DNA from: Antarctobacter sediminis
Lineage (GTDB): Bacteria; Pseudomonadota; Alphaproteobacteria; Rhodobacterales; Rhodobacteraceae
DNA: 64,000 nucleotides
Assembly: GCF_019218285.1 (NCBI RefSeq)
Contig: NZ_JAHUZG010000002.1
Coordinates: 868,001-932,000 of the forward strand
Reading direction: 5' to 3'
In this document: in pieces, positions 1 through 7,792 of the stretch
Layout: every line of letters begins with the position of its first letter
Numbering within the stretch: position 1 is the first letter of the stretch
Translations under genes and position numbers: made by a program
The notes under the pieces: model-generated
The model's input: the letters and a program-made list of their open reading frames with translations, nothing else
Databases searched by the model: none
What the model was told of the DNA's origin: nothing

Positions 1-279
1 CACTTCGCGCTGCTTGCGCTCGTAGCTTGCCAGCAAGGTCTGGGCTTCTTCACGCAGTTTGCGCGCTTCGTCCAGTTCGTCCTGAATGCCTTCGGCGCGC
101 TTGTCCAGCAGGCCTGCCAGCATGCCGGGCACTTTGAAGTAAACCAGCACCGCGATGAACAGCAGGAAGCCCAGCGTCACCACGAAGTCGGTATTGTGCA
201 GCGAGAAGAACGGGCCGGAAGCGGCGGCAGCAGGGGTCGCGGCCAAGGCGGCGACGGCGGGAAGGATGATCTTTTTCAT
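1..279 (-). CDS. atpF: ATP synthase F0 subunit b (5' part only)
   Basis: Subunit b of the F0 sector, part of the peripheral stalk that holds the F1 head of ATP synthase at the inner membrane. Only the first 93 codons lie in the window; the gene runs off the left edge. An Ala-rich hydrophobic N-terminus is followed by a membrane span at about residues 33-50 and then a charged, coiled-coil-forming helix rich in Glu, Arg and Lys. The start codon lies 4 nt after the stop of atpF', so it is last in the visible F0 operon. The order I-B-E-F'-F is the usual alphaproteobacterial one. Confidence 0.93.
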   Translation of the reverse strand, partial: MKKIILPAVAALAATPAAAASGPFFSLHNTDFVVTLGFLLFIAVLVYFKVPGMLAGLLDKRAEGIQDELDEARKLREEAQTLLASYERKQREV

Positions 280-283
280 TACC

Positions 284-835
284 TTACCCTTTCAGCTGCG
301 CGTCGACCGCGGCTGCGATCTTGGCATCGTCTGCGGACCCGCCCAGCGCGGCCACGATGGCCCCTGCGGTGTCCTTGGCAACGGTTTCGACATGCGCCAT
401 TGCGCTGTCCCGGATCTCGGCAATTGCCTTTTCCGATTCAGCGGCCTTTGCGGCGATTTCCGCGTCGGCCTTGGCAAGGGCGTCATCAAGACCGGCCTTG
501 ATTTCGTCACGCGCTTTCTGTGCGATGGTCTGGGCCTCGGCCCGGGCATCGGCAAGCGCCTTGTCATAAGCGGCTTCGGCCTCTTCGGCTTTGCGCTTGA
601 GATCTTCGGCAGCGGCGATATCGTTCGTGATCGTCCCCTGGCGTTCCGCCAGAACCGCCGCAATGCGCGGCAGGGCGATGCGGGCCAGCACGAAGTAGAT
701 CACGACCAGCGTGATCACCAGCCAGAAGACCTGGTTGCCGATCCAGTCACCACAAAGCTGCGGCATCCCGACGGCAGAGCCGTGCGAGTCCACGCAGGTG
801 CTGACGGCTTCGGCCCCGTGAGTTTCGGTCGCCAT
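284..835 (-). CDS. atpF': ATP synthase F0 subunit b' (b-prime)
   Basis: Second, diverged copy of subunit b, found in photosynthetic and many alphaproteobacterial ATP synthases, where one b and one b' make the heterodimeric stator. The protein has 183 residues: a hydrophilic N-terminus of about 32 residues, one membrane span near 33-52, then a long Ala/Glu/Lys helix expected to form a coiled coil with b. It sits between atpE and atpF. Its first nine residues, MATETHGAE, are identical to those of subunit a (atpB), although the codons differ. The N-terminus also carries two Cys (about 14 and 28), which is not typical of b subunits I know. Confidence 0.92.
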   Translation of the reverse strand: MATETHGAEAVSTCVDSHGSAVGMPQLCGDWIGNQVFWLVITLVVIYFVLARIALPRIAAVLAERQGTITNDIAAAEDLKRKAEEAEAAYDKALADARAEAQTIAQKARDEIKAGLDDALAKADAEIAAKAAESEKAIAEIRDSAMAHVETVAKDTAGAIVAALGGSADDAKIAAAVDAQLKG

Positions 836-866
836 GTTGTCCTCCGTCGGAACTTGTCTCTACATC

Positions 867-892
867 GGGCGGTCAGGCGTGCCTGACCGCCC
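867..892 (-). other. Perfect intergenic hairpin between atpE and atpF'
   Basis: Two 12-nt arms, 867-878 and 881-892, are exact reverse complements with only two bases between them; a real RNA loop would be four bases closed by an 11-bp GC-rich stem. No T-run follows on the minus strand, so it does not look like a full terminator. In the mRNA it lies downstream of atpE and upstream of atpF'. It could act as a partial attenuator or as a 3' stabiliser of the atpE transcript, helping make more subunit c than b'. The function is inference. Confidence 0.6.
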
Positions 893-920
893 GCGCGTAA
901 GGATCGTTAAGTTCCGTGGA

Positions 921-1142
921 TTAGACGGCGAACATCAGCAGCAGCGAAACGAGGAAGGCGAAGATGCCCAGCGCTTCCGCGAATGCGATGCCGATGAAGA
1001 GGGTTGCGGTCTGGCCGGCGGCTGCCGACGGGTTGCGCAGGGCGCCTGCCAGGAAGTTGCCGGCAACGTTGCCCACACCGATGGCGGCTGCGCCCGAACC
1101 GATTGCTGCGAGACCGGCGCCGATGAAGTTGAGACCTTCCAT
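921..1142 (-). CDS. atpE: ATP synthase F0 subunit c
   Basis: Proteolipid that forms the proton-driven c-ring of ATP synthase in the inner membrane. The 73-residue protein has two hydrophobic helices joined by the polar loop ALRNPSA (about residues 34-40). The proton-carrying carboxylate is Glu56, in the stretch [13 protein letters not shown]. The Gly-rich first helix matches the c-ring packing motif. A strong Shine-Dalgarno (AAGGAG) lies 7 nt before the ATG. Hairpins flank the gene on both sides in the operon mRNA, which fits its need for higher expression than its neighbours. Confidence 0.96.
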   Translation of the reverse strand: MEGLNFIGAGLAAIGSGAAAIGVGNVAGNFLAGALRNPSAAAGQTATLFIGIAFAEALGIFAFLVSLLLMFAV

Positions 1143-1192
1143 TGTGTATCTCCTTACGATTGGAAGTTTCTGTATTAGGTGTTCTTTGCGGA

Positions 1193-1215
1193 GGGCCGGG
1201 CAATCAGCCCGGCTC
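1193..1215 (-). other. Intergenic hairpin between atpB and atpE
   Basis: GCCGGGC (1195-1201) and GCCCGGC (1207-1213) pair perfectly around a 5-nt loop, and flanking bases extend the stem by a GU and a GC pair. It starts 5 nt past the atpB stop. No T-run follows on the minus strand, so I read it as a processing or stabilising hairpin ahead of atpE rather than a terminator. Confidence 0.5.
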
Positions 1216-1220
1216 CGACA

Positions 1221-1991
1221 TTAGTGATGCGGATGCAATGCGTCCTTGAGGTAGACGCAGGTCAGGATCGTGAAGACGTAGGCCTGAATGAAGGCCACGA
1301 GGATCTCCAGACCGTACATCGCGGTGATCGCCAGAACCGAGATCGGCGAGATGGCCGCGATGGCTGCGAAGCCGGCGAAAACCTTGATCACCGCGTGGCC
1401 GGCCATGATGTTGCCGGCAAGACGGATGGAGTGGCTGACCGGACGCACGAAGTAGGAAATCAGTTCGATCACAGCGAGGATCGGGCGCAGCGGCAGCGGC
1501 GCGCTCGACACCCAGAAGAGGCTGAGGAAGCCTGCGCCGTTCTTGACAAAGCCCAGCACGGTTACGGTGATGAACACAGCAAAGGCCAGAACGACGGTCA
1601 CGGCAAAATGCGACGTAGTGGTAAAGCTCTTGGGCAGCAGGCCCAGGAAGTTTGCCGACACGATGAACAGGAACAGCGTCATGATATAGGGGAAGAACTT
1701 CAGACCGTCCTTGCCGGTCACGTCCTCGACCATCTTGTAGACAAAGCCGTAAGCCAGTTCCGCGATCGACTGCGACCGCGACGGGACAATCGCCCGCTTG
1801 GAGGTGCCGACCACCATCAACAGCACGATGGCCACGATGGCCAGAAACAGCCAAAGGGTCACGTTGGTGATGGTGAACATGCCAACTTCGCCATGGCCGA
1901 ACAGCGGCTTGACGATGAACTGGTCCATCGGGTGGAACACCAGGCCGCCGCTCTCTGCTACGGGTTCTGCGCCGTGCGTCTCAGTCGCCAT
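1221..1991 (-). CDS. atpB: ATP synthase F0 subunit a
   Basis: Subunit a provides the two half-channels for protons beside the c-ring. The 256-residue polytopic protein contains the essential arginine at about Arg190 in [12 protein letters not shown], the hallmark of the family. I chose the ATG at 1991 rather than a start 26 codons upstream. It has a clear GAGGGG ribosome site 6 nt before it, the upstream extension is hydrophilic and unlike the family, and this start overlaps the end of atpI by 11 nt, a normal coupling in this operon. Its first nine residues match those of AtpF'. Confidence 0.95.
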   Translation of the reverse strand: MATETHGAEPVAESGGLVFHPMDQFIVKPLFGHGEVGMFTITNVTLWLFLAIVAIVLLMVVGTSKRAIVPSRSQSIAELAYGFVYKMVEDVTGKDGLKFFPYIMTLFLFIVSANFLGLLPKSFTTTSHFAVTVVLAFAVFITVTVLGFVKNGAGFLSLFWVSSAPLPLRPILAVIELISYFVRPVSHSIRLAGNIMAGHAVIKVFAGFAAIAAISPISVLAITAMYGLEILVAFIQAYVFTILTCVYLKDALHPHH

Positions 1992-2403
1992 CTTTTTTCC
2001 CCTCGTCCGCGCCGGTGCCCCGGGCGCTTGCTTCGTTACCCCCGTCGGGGCCTGTATTCGCGCCCCCAAGGGAGGCCTGTTTCGCCTGGACCTCTTTCGC
2101 CGTCCGCAACATCACGTTGATGCCCGCGGCGATGCCCAGCAATGCGAACACCACCATCAGCAACGGAGTGGTGCCTAGCAGGATATCCAGCCCATAGCCG
2201 ATCCCGAAACCGATCCCCAGACCGGCCACCATTTCCGTCACCATCCGCCAGGCGATGTTCGCCTGAGAGTAGTGCTCTTCCTGATGGGCCTTTTCTCGTT
2301 TCTGGCTGGCCTTGTAGGCGGTCAGCCTGGCGTCCAGGTCGTCCAGCTTGCGCTTGGGGTCAGGGTCGCTCACGAAGGAAAAGGCTCCGGTCAGGTTCGC
2401 CAT
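1981..2403 (-). CDS. atpI: ATP synthase assembly protein I
   Basis: Small membrane protein encoded first in F0 operons; in other bacteria AtpI assists c-ring assembly or Mg2+ supply. A charged N-terminal region ([16 protein letters not shown]) is followed by two hydrophobic helices separated by [12 protein letters not shown], the conserved Gly-rich turn. The C-terminus is a charged Gly/Glu/Lys tail. The start is uncertain: the ATG at 2403 gives 140 residues, one at 2436 gives 151, and neither has a strong ribosome site. The stop overlaps the atpB start. Confidence 0.85.
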   Translation of the reverse strand: MANLTGAFSFVSDPDPKRKLDDLDARLTAYKASQKREKAHQEEHYSQANIAWRMVTEMVAGLGIGFGIGYGLDILLGTTPLLMVVFALLGIAAGINVMLRTAKEVQAKQASLGGANTGPDGGNEASARGTGADEGKKDGD

Positions 2404-2626
2404 GGTGCTATGCCGGGCCGCGCCACGAGTCAACATGGCAGAAACCGGTCGTCCGGCCCCGTCAGCATGCTGATTTTAAATGATTTTCCAAAAGATATTG
2501 CGGGCATGGTCATTCCGCCGCAGGGCTTGTTGGCGCTGACAATGCCACAAATGCAAATTCAACTTTTCGGTTGAGTTTTCCCGGACACCCGCTCAAACCC
2601 GGCGGAAAGCCTTACAGGAGCGACCG

Positions 2627-3565
2627 ATGCGCCACGCCCTTGCCCTTGCCTTTTCCGCCGTCTTGGCTGCTGGCCCGCTGGCTGCCGAGGAGCTTTCGGT
2701 TGACGCCGGTGACGCGCGACTTTCCGGCAGTTTCCTTTCCGCCGAACCGCCCAAGGCGCTCGCAGTGATCCTGCCCGGATCCGGACCAACAGACCGCAAT
2801 GGAAACTCTCCCGCAGGGCTGCGCACTGACGCCTATCGCCTGCTGGCTGAGGCATTGGCCGATCAGGGGATTGCCAGCCTGCGCGCCGACAAACGTGGTG
2901 TCGGGGCCAGCACCGGGGACGGCAATGCGGTGACGCTGGACCTCTACGCCAAGGATGCGGGTCTTTGGATCGATCTTGCTCGTGACAAGACCGGCCTGCC
3001 GTGTGTCTGGCTGATCGGCCATTCCGAAGGTGGCCTGGTGGCCATGCAGACCGCCGAAATTCGCAATGACATCTGCGGCCTGATCCTGCTGGCCGCGCCC
3101 GGACGACCGGTCAGCCAGATCCTGCTGGAGCAACTGCGCGGCGTCCCGGCGTTGCAACCGCATATGGAGGCTCTGCAAAAGGCAATGATCTCGCTGGTGG
3201 CGGGGCACCCCGTGCCGCCCGAAGACCTGCCCGGCCCGCTGATCGGCATCTTTGCGCCGCCGGTGCAACCGTTCCTGATGGATCTGTTCGCCTTCGCCCC
3301 CGCCGAACGCGCGGCCGCGATCGACCTTCCGGTTCTGGTGGTGCAAGGCAGCGCGGACCTGCAAATCAACCCCGATGACGCCGAGCTTTTGGCCACGGCC
3401 CTGCCAAACGGCAGCCTTTTCAGGGTCAACGGCATGACCCATGTGCTGAAGACAGCGCAGGATGAAACCCGCTCCGCTAACCTCGCCACCTACGCCGATC
3501 CGTCCCTGCCTTTGGCCGACGGGCTGGTCGGGGCCATTTCCGACTTCATCCTGACGCCGCGATGA
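2627..3565 (+). CDS. Secreted alpha/beta hydrolase
   Basis: Serine hydrolase of the alpha/beta-hydrolase fold, probably periplasmic. Residues 1-20 form a typical Sec signal peptide ending in an Ala-x-Ala-type site. The nucleophile elbow is GHSEGG (131-136, Ser133). An acid in VVQGSADLQINPDD and a late His in NGMTHVLK complete a plausible triad. LPGSGPTDRNGN (about 49-60) is the oxyanion-hole region seen in the prolyl-oligopeptidase-like S9/BAAT group. The substrate cannot be told. The final codons overlap the start of the downstream ArsR gene by 4 nt, so the two are co-expressed. Confidence 0.85.
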   Translation: MRHALALAFSAVLAAGPLAAEELSVDAGDARLSGSFLSAEPPKALAVILPGSGPTDRNGNSPAGLRTDAYRLLAEALADQGIASLRADKRGVGASTGDGNAVTLDLYAKDAGLWIDLARDKTGLPCVWLIGHSEGGLVAMQTAEIRNDICGLILLAAPGRPVSQILLEQLRGVPALQPHMEALQKAMISLVAGHPVPPEDLPGPLIGIFAPPVQPFLMDLFAFAPAERAAAIDLPVLVVQGSADLQINPDDAELLATALPNGSLFRVNGMTHVLKTAQDETRSANLATYADPSLPLADGLVGAISDFILTPR

Positions 3566-3933
3566 CAGCCCGCCTCGACACCGTTTTTGCCGCACTTGCG
3601 GACCCGACCCGCCGCCGCATCCTGTCGATGCTGCTTGAGGACGACATGGCGGTGACCGACGTGGCCGAACCTTTCGAAATGTCGCTGGCCGCCATCTCGA
3701 AGCATCTTACCGTGCTCTCCTCGGCCGGTCTGATCAGCCAGGAAAAGCGTGGGCGCGTGAAATGGTGCAAGCTCGAGCCGGACGCCCTGCGCGAGGCCAG
3801 CATCTGGATGCAGGCCTTTGGCCAGTTCGACCAGTTCGACCTAGACGGGTTCGAACGTTTTCTGGAACAGGAACTCGCCGATCCGCATGAGGGCGAAGAC
3901 ACACCGCCCCCGGACGACCACGCGCCGACTTGA
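3562..3933 (+). CDS. ArsR-family winged-helix regulator
   Basis: DNA-binding repressor-type protein of 123 residues. ALADPTRRRILSML opens the winged helix, and the recognition region is MSLAAISKHLTVLSSAGL (about 40-57), followed by the wing (KRGRVKWCKL). There is no CVC-type metal box, and only one Cys is present, so a classical metal sensor is unlikely. It resembles the SdpR/YczG-type non-metal ArsR group. The start overlaps the hydrolase stop as ATGA, so it may control the hydrolase operon or answer to its product. Confidence 0.85.
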   Translation: MTARLDTVFAALADPTRRRILSMLLEDDMAVTDVAEPFEMSLAAISKHLTVLSSAGLISQEKRGRVKWCKLEPDALREASIWMQAFGQFDQFDLDGFERFLEQELADPHEGEDTPPPDDHAPT

Positions 3934-3948
3934 CGACCTTGCGCCCCT

Positions 3949-4860
3949 TTAGCCCTTCGTGCCGACGGGTACGGGCGCTTTTTCCTCGTCCTTCAACAGC
4001 AACAGCAAAGACAGCGCCGTCAGCGCCACCCCCGGCAGCACCAGCGCCGTCGGCACGCCGCGGCCCAGCGCCAGTTCCCACAGGATCACGCAGGACGGCA
4101 CGATATAAGTGTAGGCCATGACCTTGGCCGCTGGCAGCCGCAGCGTCGCATAGCGCAGGATCACGAAGGTCACGCCCGTCGCCGCCAGCGCCACATAAAG
4201 GATGGTCCACCAGACGATCGCCGGCAGGGCCGCCCAGTCCATCGCCACCAGGTCCGGACCCGCCCAGACGCACAGGATGATCGCTCCGGCGCTGAGAATG
4301 CCCGCGTTGAAGGCGATGCCGGATTCCCCCCGGCTCAGCTTGCGCAGCATCGGCGCATAAAGCGCATGGGCCACGCAGCCCCAGAAATAGACCGCCTCGC
4401 CCTGCCCGACCTCGAAGCGCATCAGCGCCGCAAGATCCGCGTCAAAGATCACCCACAGCGCACCAACCATGCCGACCGCGATGGCCAACGCCATGCGCGG
4501 CGTTGTTACCTGTCGCACAACGACATAGCCAAAGACCGCCGTCAGCGCCGGGTTCAGCGTAAAAACCGCCGCCATGCTGACTGGCGCCGCCGTCTTTAAT
4601 CCCTCGAACATCGTGACGAAATAGATCGCGAAAAGCCCGGCCAGCACAAAATAGCGCCAAGGCGCGGCAAAGACCGCGCGCGTCACCTTGCCCGTGGCCA
4701 GCGCCCAGCCCCAGAGCACCGCCGCCGCCAGCAGGAACCGCACCGCGTTCAGCACGTCCGGTTCGATATGAGGCGCCGCAAGCGCACCCAGCGAAAACGA
4801 CCCCGAGACCAGCATGGCAAAGCCCAGCATGGCAAGATGGCCGCGCCCGGCCTCGCTCAT
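3949..4860 (-). CDS. DMT-superfamily (EamA) transporter
   Basis: Inner-membrane exporter of metabolites or amino acids with two EamA repeats and about ten hydrophobic helices over 303 residues. The first helix follows MSEAGRGHLAMLGFAMLVSG. I chose the start at 4860 because its ATGA overlaps the stop of the LysR gene upstream; a longer reading begins inside that gene and adds non-family sequence. The coupling with the LysR regulator suggests the two are made together. The substrate is unknown. Confidence 0.85.
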   Translation of the reverse strand: MSEAGRGHLAMLGFAMLVSGSFSLGALAAPHIEPDVLNAVRFLLAAAVLWGWALATGKVTRAVFAAPWRYFVLAGLFAIYFVTMFEGLKTAAPVSMAAVFTLNPALTAVFGYVVVRQVTTPRMALAIAVGMVGALWVIFDADLAALMRFEVGQGEAVYFWGCVAHALYAPMLRKLSRGESGIAFNAGILSAGAIILCVWAGPDLVAMDWAALPAIVWWTILYVALAATGVTFVILRYATLRLPAAKVMAYTYIVPSCVILWELALGRGVPTALVLPGVALTALSLLLLLKDEEKAPVPVGTKG

Positions 4861-5738
4861 CGCACGGACCCTTCGGAACAGAGCGACTTGAGGTGGCTGA
4901 GGAAGGCCTGAACCTTGGCGGTGCGATGCAGGTCCACATGCGTGACCAGCCACAGGGGCGAGGTCCATTCGTCCCTTGGTGCCATGACCTGCACCAGTTC
5001 TGGATGCAGCGCCGCCTCTCGCGTGCCCATGAAGCCGATCCCGGCGCCCTCGATCACGGCAGCCTCCAAGACCCGCGTGTCCGTGCTGCGGAACACCACC
5101 CGGTCAAAAGGCACATGAGAAGTCAGCCAGCGCTGGAATGGCGCGCGACTGTCGGGATCGTCATGGGCGACAAACCAATGCTCCTTGAGCGCCGCCTCAT
5201 CCTCGGGCATGCCGTTGGCCTCGATATAGTCGCGATGTGCGTAAAGCCCGATATCCTGCCGGGCAAAGGGCTGCACCACGTTGTCCGGCTCTTGCGGCGC
5301 GGGCCCGGCGCGCAGGGCCACATGCGCTTCGCCATATTCAAGGCGAAAGACCCGGTCATCGGTCAGGAACCGGACAACCACATCCGGGTACTGCGCCCGG
5401 AAACTGCTGAGCGCGGTGACAAGGATCGGTGCCAGCGACACCAGCGACGTCACCAGCAACTCGCCCGCCACTTCGTTGCCACGCCCGCGAATGCGGCCTT
5501 CCAGCTGTTGCAGCTGGTCGGCGGTGGTCTGCGCCACGCGCATCAGGTCGGACCCGGCCTCGGTCGCGGTATAGCCGCGCGCGTGACGCTGGAACAGCTT
5601 GACCCCCAGCCGCCCCTCCAGAGCGTCGATATGGCGGATCACCGTAGCATGGTGGACGCCCAGAACCTCGGCCGCGCCGCTGACCGTGCCCAGACGCGCC
5701 ACCTGATAGGCGGTGCGCACCTCGTCCCAATTGTCCAT
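4857..5738 (-). CDS. LysR-family transcriptional regulator
   Basis: LTTR with an N-terminal helix-turn-helix (about 1-62; GTVSGAAEVLGVHHATVIRH) and a C-terminal periplasmic-binding-like effector domain, 293 residues. The start at 5738 has a GGAG site 7 nt upstream; an upstream in-frame start lacks one. It is divergent from the azoreductase gene (start 5858), the classic layout in which an LTTR controls both itself and its neighbour. It is also coupled to the DMT permease by a 4-nt overlap, so azoreductase, permease or both may be targets. The effector is unknown. Confidence 0.88.
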   Translation of the reverse strand: MDNWDEVRTAYQVARLGTVSGAAEVLGVHHATVIRHIDALEGRLGVKLFQRHARGYTATEAGSDLMRVAQTTADQLQQLEGRIRGRGNEVAGELLVTSLVSLAPILVTALSSFRAQYPDVVVRFLTDDRVFRLEYGEAHVALRAGPAPQEPDNVVQPFARQDIGLYAHRDYIEANGMPEDEAALKEHWFVAHDDPDSRAPFQRWLTSHVPFDRVVFRSTDTRVLEAAVIEGAGIGFMGTREAALHPELVQVMAPRDEWTSPLWLVTHVDLHRTAKVQAFLSHLKSLCSEGSVR

Positions 5739-5765
5739 TGCCAACTCCGAATATGTGCATTTCCT

Positions 5766-5808
5766 CACAGACCCTGTGATTTTTGCGCAATTGTGTTCGC
5801 CAGCGCAA
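5766..5808. promoter_or_regulatory. Candidate LysR operator region
   Basis: The divergent intergenic space between the LysR and azoreductase genes holds two inverted repeats. CACAG-ACC-CTGTG (5766-5778) is perfect. TTGCGC-N14-GCGCAA (5783-5808) is a longer dyad. LTTR sites are usually interrupted dyads of about this span, so these are the natural candidates. The assignment is inferred from position and symmetry only. Confidence 0.4.
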
Positions 5809-5857
5809 GGGGCAATTTATGGGCCACAGACAACGCATCCTGACAAGGACCCCGAAA

Positions 5858-6439
5858 ATGACCAACACTGTTCTGCGCATCGACGCATCCGCCCGCACCG
5901 AAGGTTCGGTAAGCCGTGAACTGGCCGACAAGGTGATCGAACGCCTCGCGCCCGAAAAACTCATCAGCCGCGACCTCGTGGACACCGTGCCCCAGATCGA
6001 CGGCGACTGGCTGGGCGCGAACTTTACCCCGGCAGACCAGCGCACCGCGGCCCAATCCGCCAAGCTGGCCCTGTCCGACGCGCTGATCGAGGAAGTCAAA
6101 GCCGCCGATACGCTGGTGATCGCACTGCCGATCTACAACTTTGGCGTACCCTCCAGCCTCAAGGCATGGGTCGACATGATCGCCCGCGCCGGCATCACCT
6201 TCAACTACACCGAAAACGGCCCCGTCGGCCTGCTGGAAGGCAAGCGCGCGATCTTTACCATCGCCTCGGGCGGCACCGAAGTTGACGGTCCGATCGACTT
6301 TGCCACCCCGTGGCTGCGCCACGTGATGAGCTTTATCGGCATCACCGACGTACAGATGGTCCGTTCGGACCGCCAGATGGTCGACGCCGAAGCCTCGAAA
6401 GCCCGCGCGGAAGAAGACCTGGCGCATCTGGCCGCCTGA
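5858..6439 (+). CDS. azoR: FMN-dependent NADH-azoreductase
   Basis: Flavodoxin-fold quinone/azo reductase that uses NADH to reduce quinones or azo dyes by two-electron transfer. The 193-residue length fits AzoR. FMN phosphate-binding SARTEGSVSREL follows the first strand, and LPIYNFGVPSSLKAWVDM with AGITF is the family signature. The ATG at 5858 follows AAGGA; longer readings lack family sequence. It diverges from a LysR-type regulator, which often controls such genes in response to quinones or electrophiles. Confidence 0.9.
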   Translation: MTNTVLRIDASARTEGSVSRELADKVIERLAPEKLISRDLVDTVPQIDGDWLGANFTPADQRTAAQSAKLALSDALIEEVKAADTLVIALPIYNFGVPSSLKAWVDMIARAGITFNYTENGPVGLLEGKRAIFTIASGGTEVDGPIDFATPWLRHVMSFIGITDVQMVRSDRQMVDAEASKARAEEDLAHLAA

Positions 6440-6521
6440 ACCTCGGCTTCCCCCCGGGCCGGGGTGCCCTCCAGAAGTCCCGGCATTTGACGCCCGTGCG
6501 CCCGGCGCATAGCCTGACCGC

Positions 6522-7004
6522 ATGGGCGTCATTCACAATACCGACACAACGTTCGAGGCCAGCATCCGATCCTATCTGACCGGGGTGATCCTGCTGGTGC
6601 TTGGCCTGGCTTTTTCGGCCATCGGCATTGCCGCCCTTGGCGAAGGCGAACCGCAAGGTGGCATCTTCGTCGCCGTCGGACTGGGCCTGACCGGACTGGC
6701 CGTGTGGATCCTGTCTCGGCGCACGCGGTTGCGACTGGACAAGACCGAGAACTCTGCGCAGATCACGGTTTCCAGCCTGCTGGGCAGCACCCTGATAGAC
6801 CTGCCGTTGACATCCGTCACCCGCGCCCGCGTTCTTAAACGCCGAAGCTCGGGCAAGCGGCAATACATGCTGGTGCTGCAAGTGGACGAGGGCGAACACG
6901 CGGGCAACTATTCCCTGACCGGCGGCTACAGTTCCGGCGGATGGCCCAAGGGGCGCATGGCGCGCGCCATCAACGGCTGGCTGGGCGTGGACGACCCCGA
7001 CTGA
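6522..7004 (+). CDS. Unknown small membrane protein
   Basis: 160 residues that I do not recognise. Two hydrophobic segments (about 17-40 and 47-66) are joined by a short GEGEPQGG loop. The C-terminal hundred residues are soluble, with a beta-rich look (LRLDKTENSAQITVSSLLG) and a Gly/Ser-rich loop near NYSLTGGYSSGGW. The layout resembles small bacterial PH-like membrane-anchored proteins, but this is only a guess. It follows azoR on the same strand after 82 nt, and its ribosome site is weak. Confidence 0.6.
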   Translation: MGVIHNTDTTFEASIRSYLTGVILLVLGLAFSAIGIAALGEGEPQGGIFVAVGLGLTGLAVWILSRRTRLRLDKTENSAQITVSSLLGSTLIDLPLTSVTRARVLKRRSSGKRQYMLVLQVDEGEHAGNYSLTGGYSSGGWPKGRMARAINGWLGVDDPD

Positions 7005-7020
7005 TCCCGACAGGCCCGGA

Positions 7021-7464
7021 CTACCCCGAAACAGACCCGATCCCCACGCTGCCCAAAAGGCTTCGCACCTCTGGGTCACGCGGATCAAGCTCTGCGTAGA
7101 CCAGCGCCGATTCCGGGTCCCGGAACACGTCTAGCGGATAGGGCATCCGTGCCCGGACGGTATCTCTGTATAGCTTGCAGATCCCGAAGTTCACCTTGCC
7201 CGGAGCAAAGATCGAGGTCCGCGCCCGCGGGTCTCGCGCCTCGTGGTAGGCCGTCAGCCGTTGGGCAATGCGCCCCATCTCGGCAAAAAAGTTCTCGGGA
7301 AACCGGCAATCCATCACATCCAGAAGGATATGCTGCCCGCCATCGAACAGCGGGTCCTCCCTGTAACGGGTCAGGGTTTCAACGTTCTGGTCCACGGTGA
7401 TATCGCCGCGGAACAGGACAAGAACGATGTTGAGATGCGGATAGATGCGATAGCTGGCTGGCAT
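7021..7464 (-). CDS. Unknown protein, possibly STAS/SpoIIAA-like
   Basis: 147-residue soluble protein. The pattern of an opening strand (YRIYPHLNIVLVLFRGDI), then a helix, then GGQHILLDVMDCRF resembles the single-domain SpoIIAA-like proteins common in roseobacters. I infer that from the secondary-structure pattern rather than any motif. The start is uncertain: the ATG at 7464 begins just before the first strand, and an upstream start at 7530 would add 22 residues. It is convergent with the preceding gene. Confidence 0.55.
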   Translation of the reverse strand: MPASYRIYPHLNIVLVLFRGDITVDQNVETLTRYREDPLFDGGQHILLDVMDCRFPENFFAEMGRIAQRLTAYHEARDPRARTSIFAPGKVNFGICKLYRDTVRARMPYPLDVFRDPESALVYAELDPRDPEVRSLLGSVGIGSVSG

Positions 7465-7579
7465 GGCGTCACCGGGCGCTGATGAATACTCGTGAACGTC
7501 ACTCCCCCATGACATAAACCACGTTGACAAGGCAACTTGTCCAGACGACGCAGCAATCGGCGCGTAACACCCGCGCCGC

Positions 7580-7608
7580 TTGACTCAGGCGCCCCCTTCC
7601 CCTAACAG
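7580..7608 (+). promoter_or_regulatory. Possible promoter upstream of ffh
   Basis: TTGACT (7580-7585), a 17-nt spacer and TAACAG (7603-7608) resemble a sigma70-type promoter with a good -35 and a poor -10. It would give a leader of about 180 nt before ffh. That leader contains a 7-bp perfect hairpin at 7619-7642 (CCGGAAG / CTTCCGG). No other strong candidate is visible between 7531 and 7792. Confidence 0.35.
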
Positions 7609-7792
7609 CCAACCATCTCCGGAAGCCGTCTGAGTCTTCCGGTCCCTTGGGCTATGCCCGGGATCGCCCTCCGTCAGCGCGTTGCGCCCACGGGGGCTCT
7701 CGTGCATTGGCCCGCCGATTGTGATGCCGGTCCCGCGCCCTTACCTTTGGGAGCAGACCAGAGGAAGAAGAGAAAAGGAGGCCAGGCGCCCC

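Noticed and set aside
7619-7642. Hairpin before ffh as a terminator
   Set aside because: The 7-bp stem is perfect but no T-run follows on either strand and the 10-nt loop is large.
7560-7792. SRP RNA (ffs) gene upstream of ffh
   Set aside because: I looked for the GGAAGG-type tetraloop helix and asymmetric loop (GGUC...GGAAGCAGCC); only CCGGAAG...CTTCCGG is present, without the expected partner loop.
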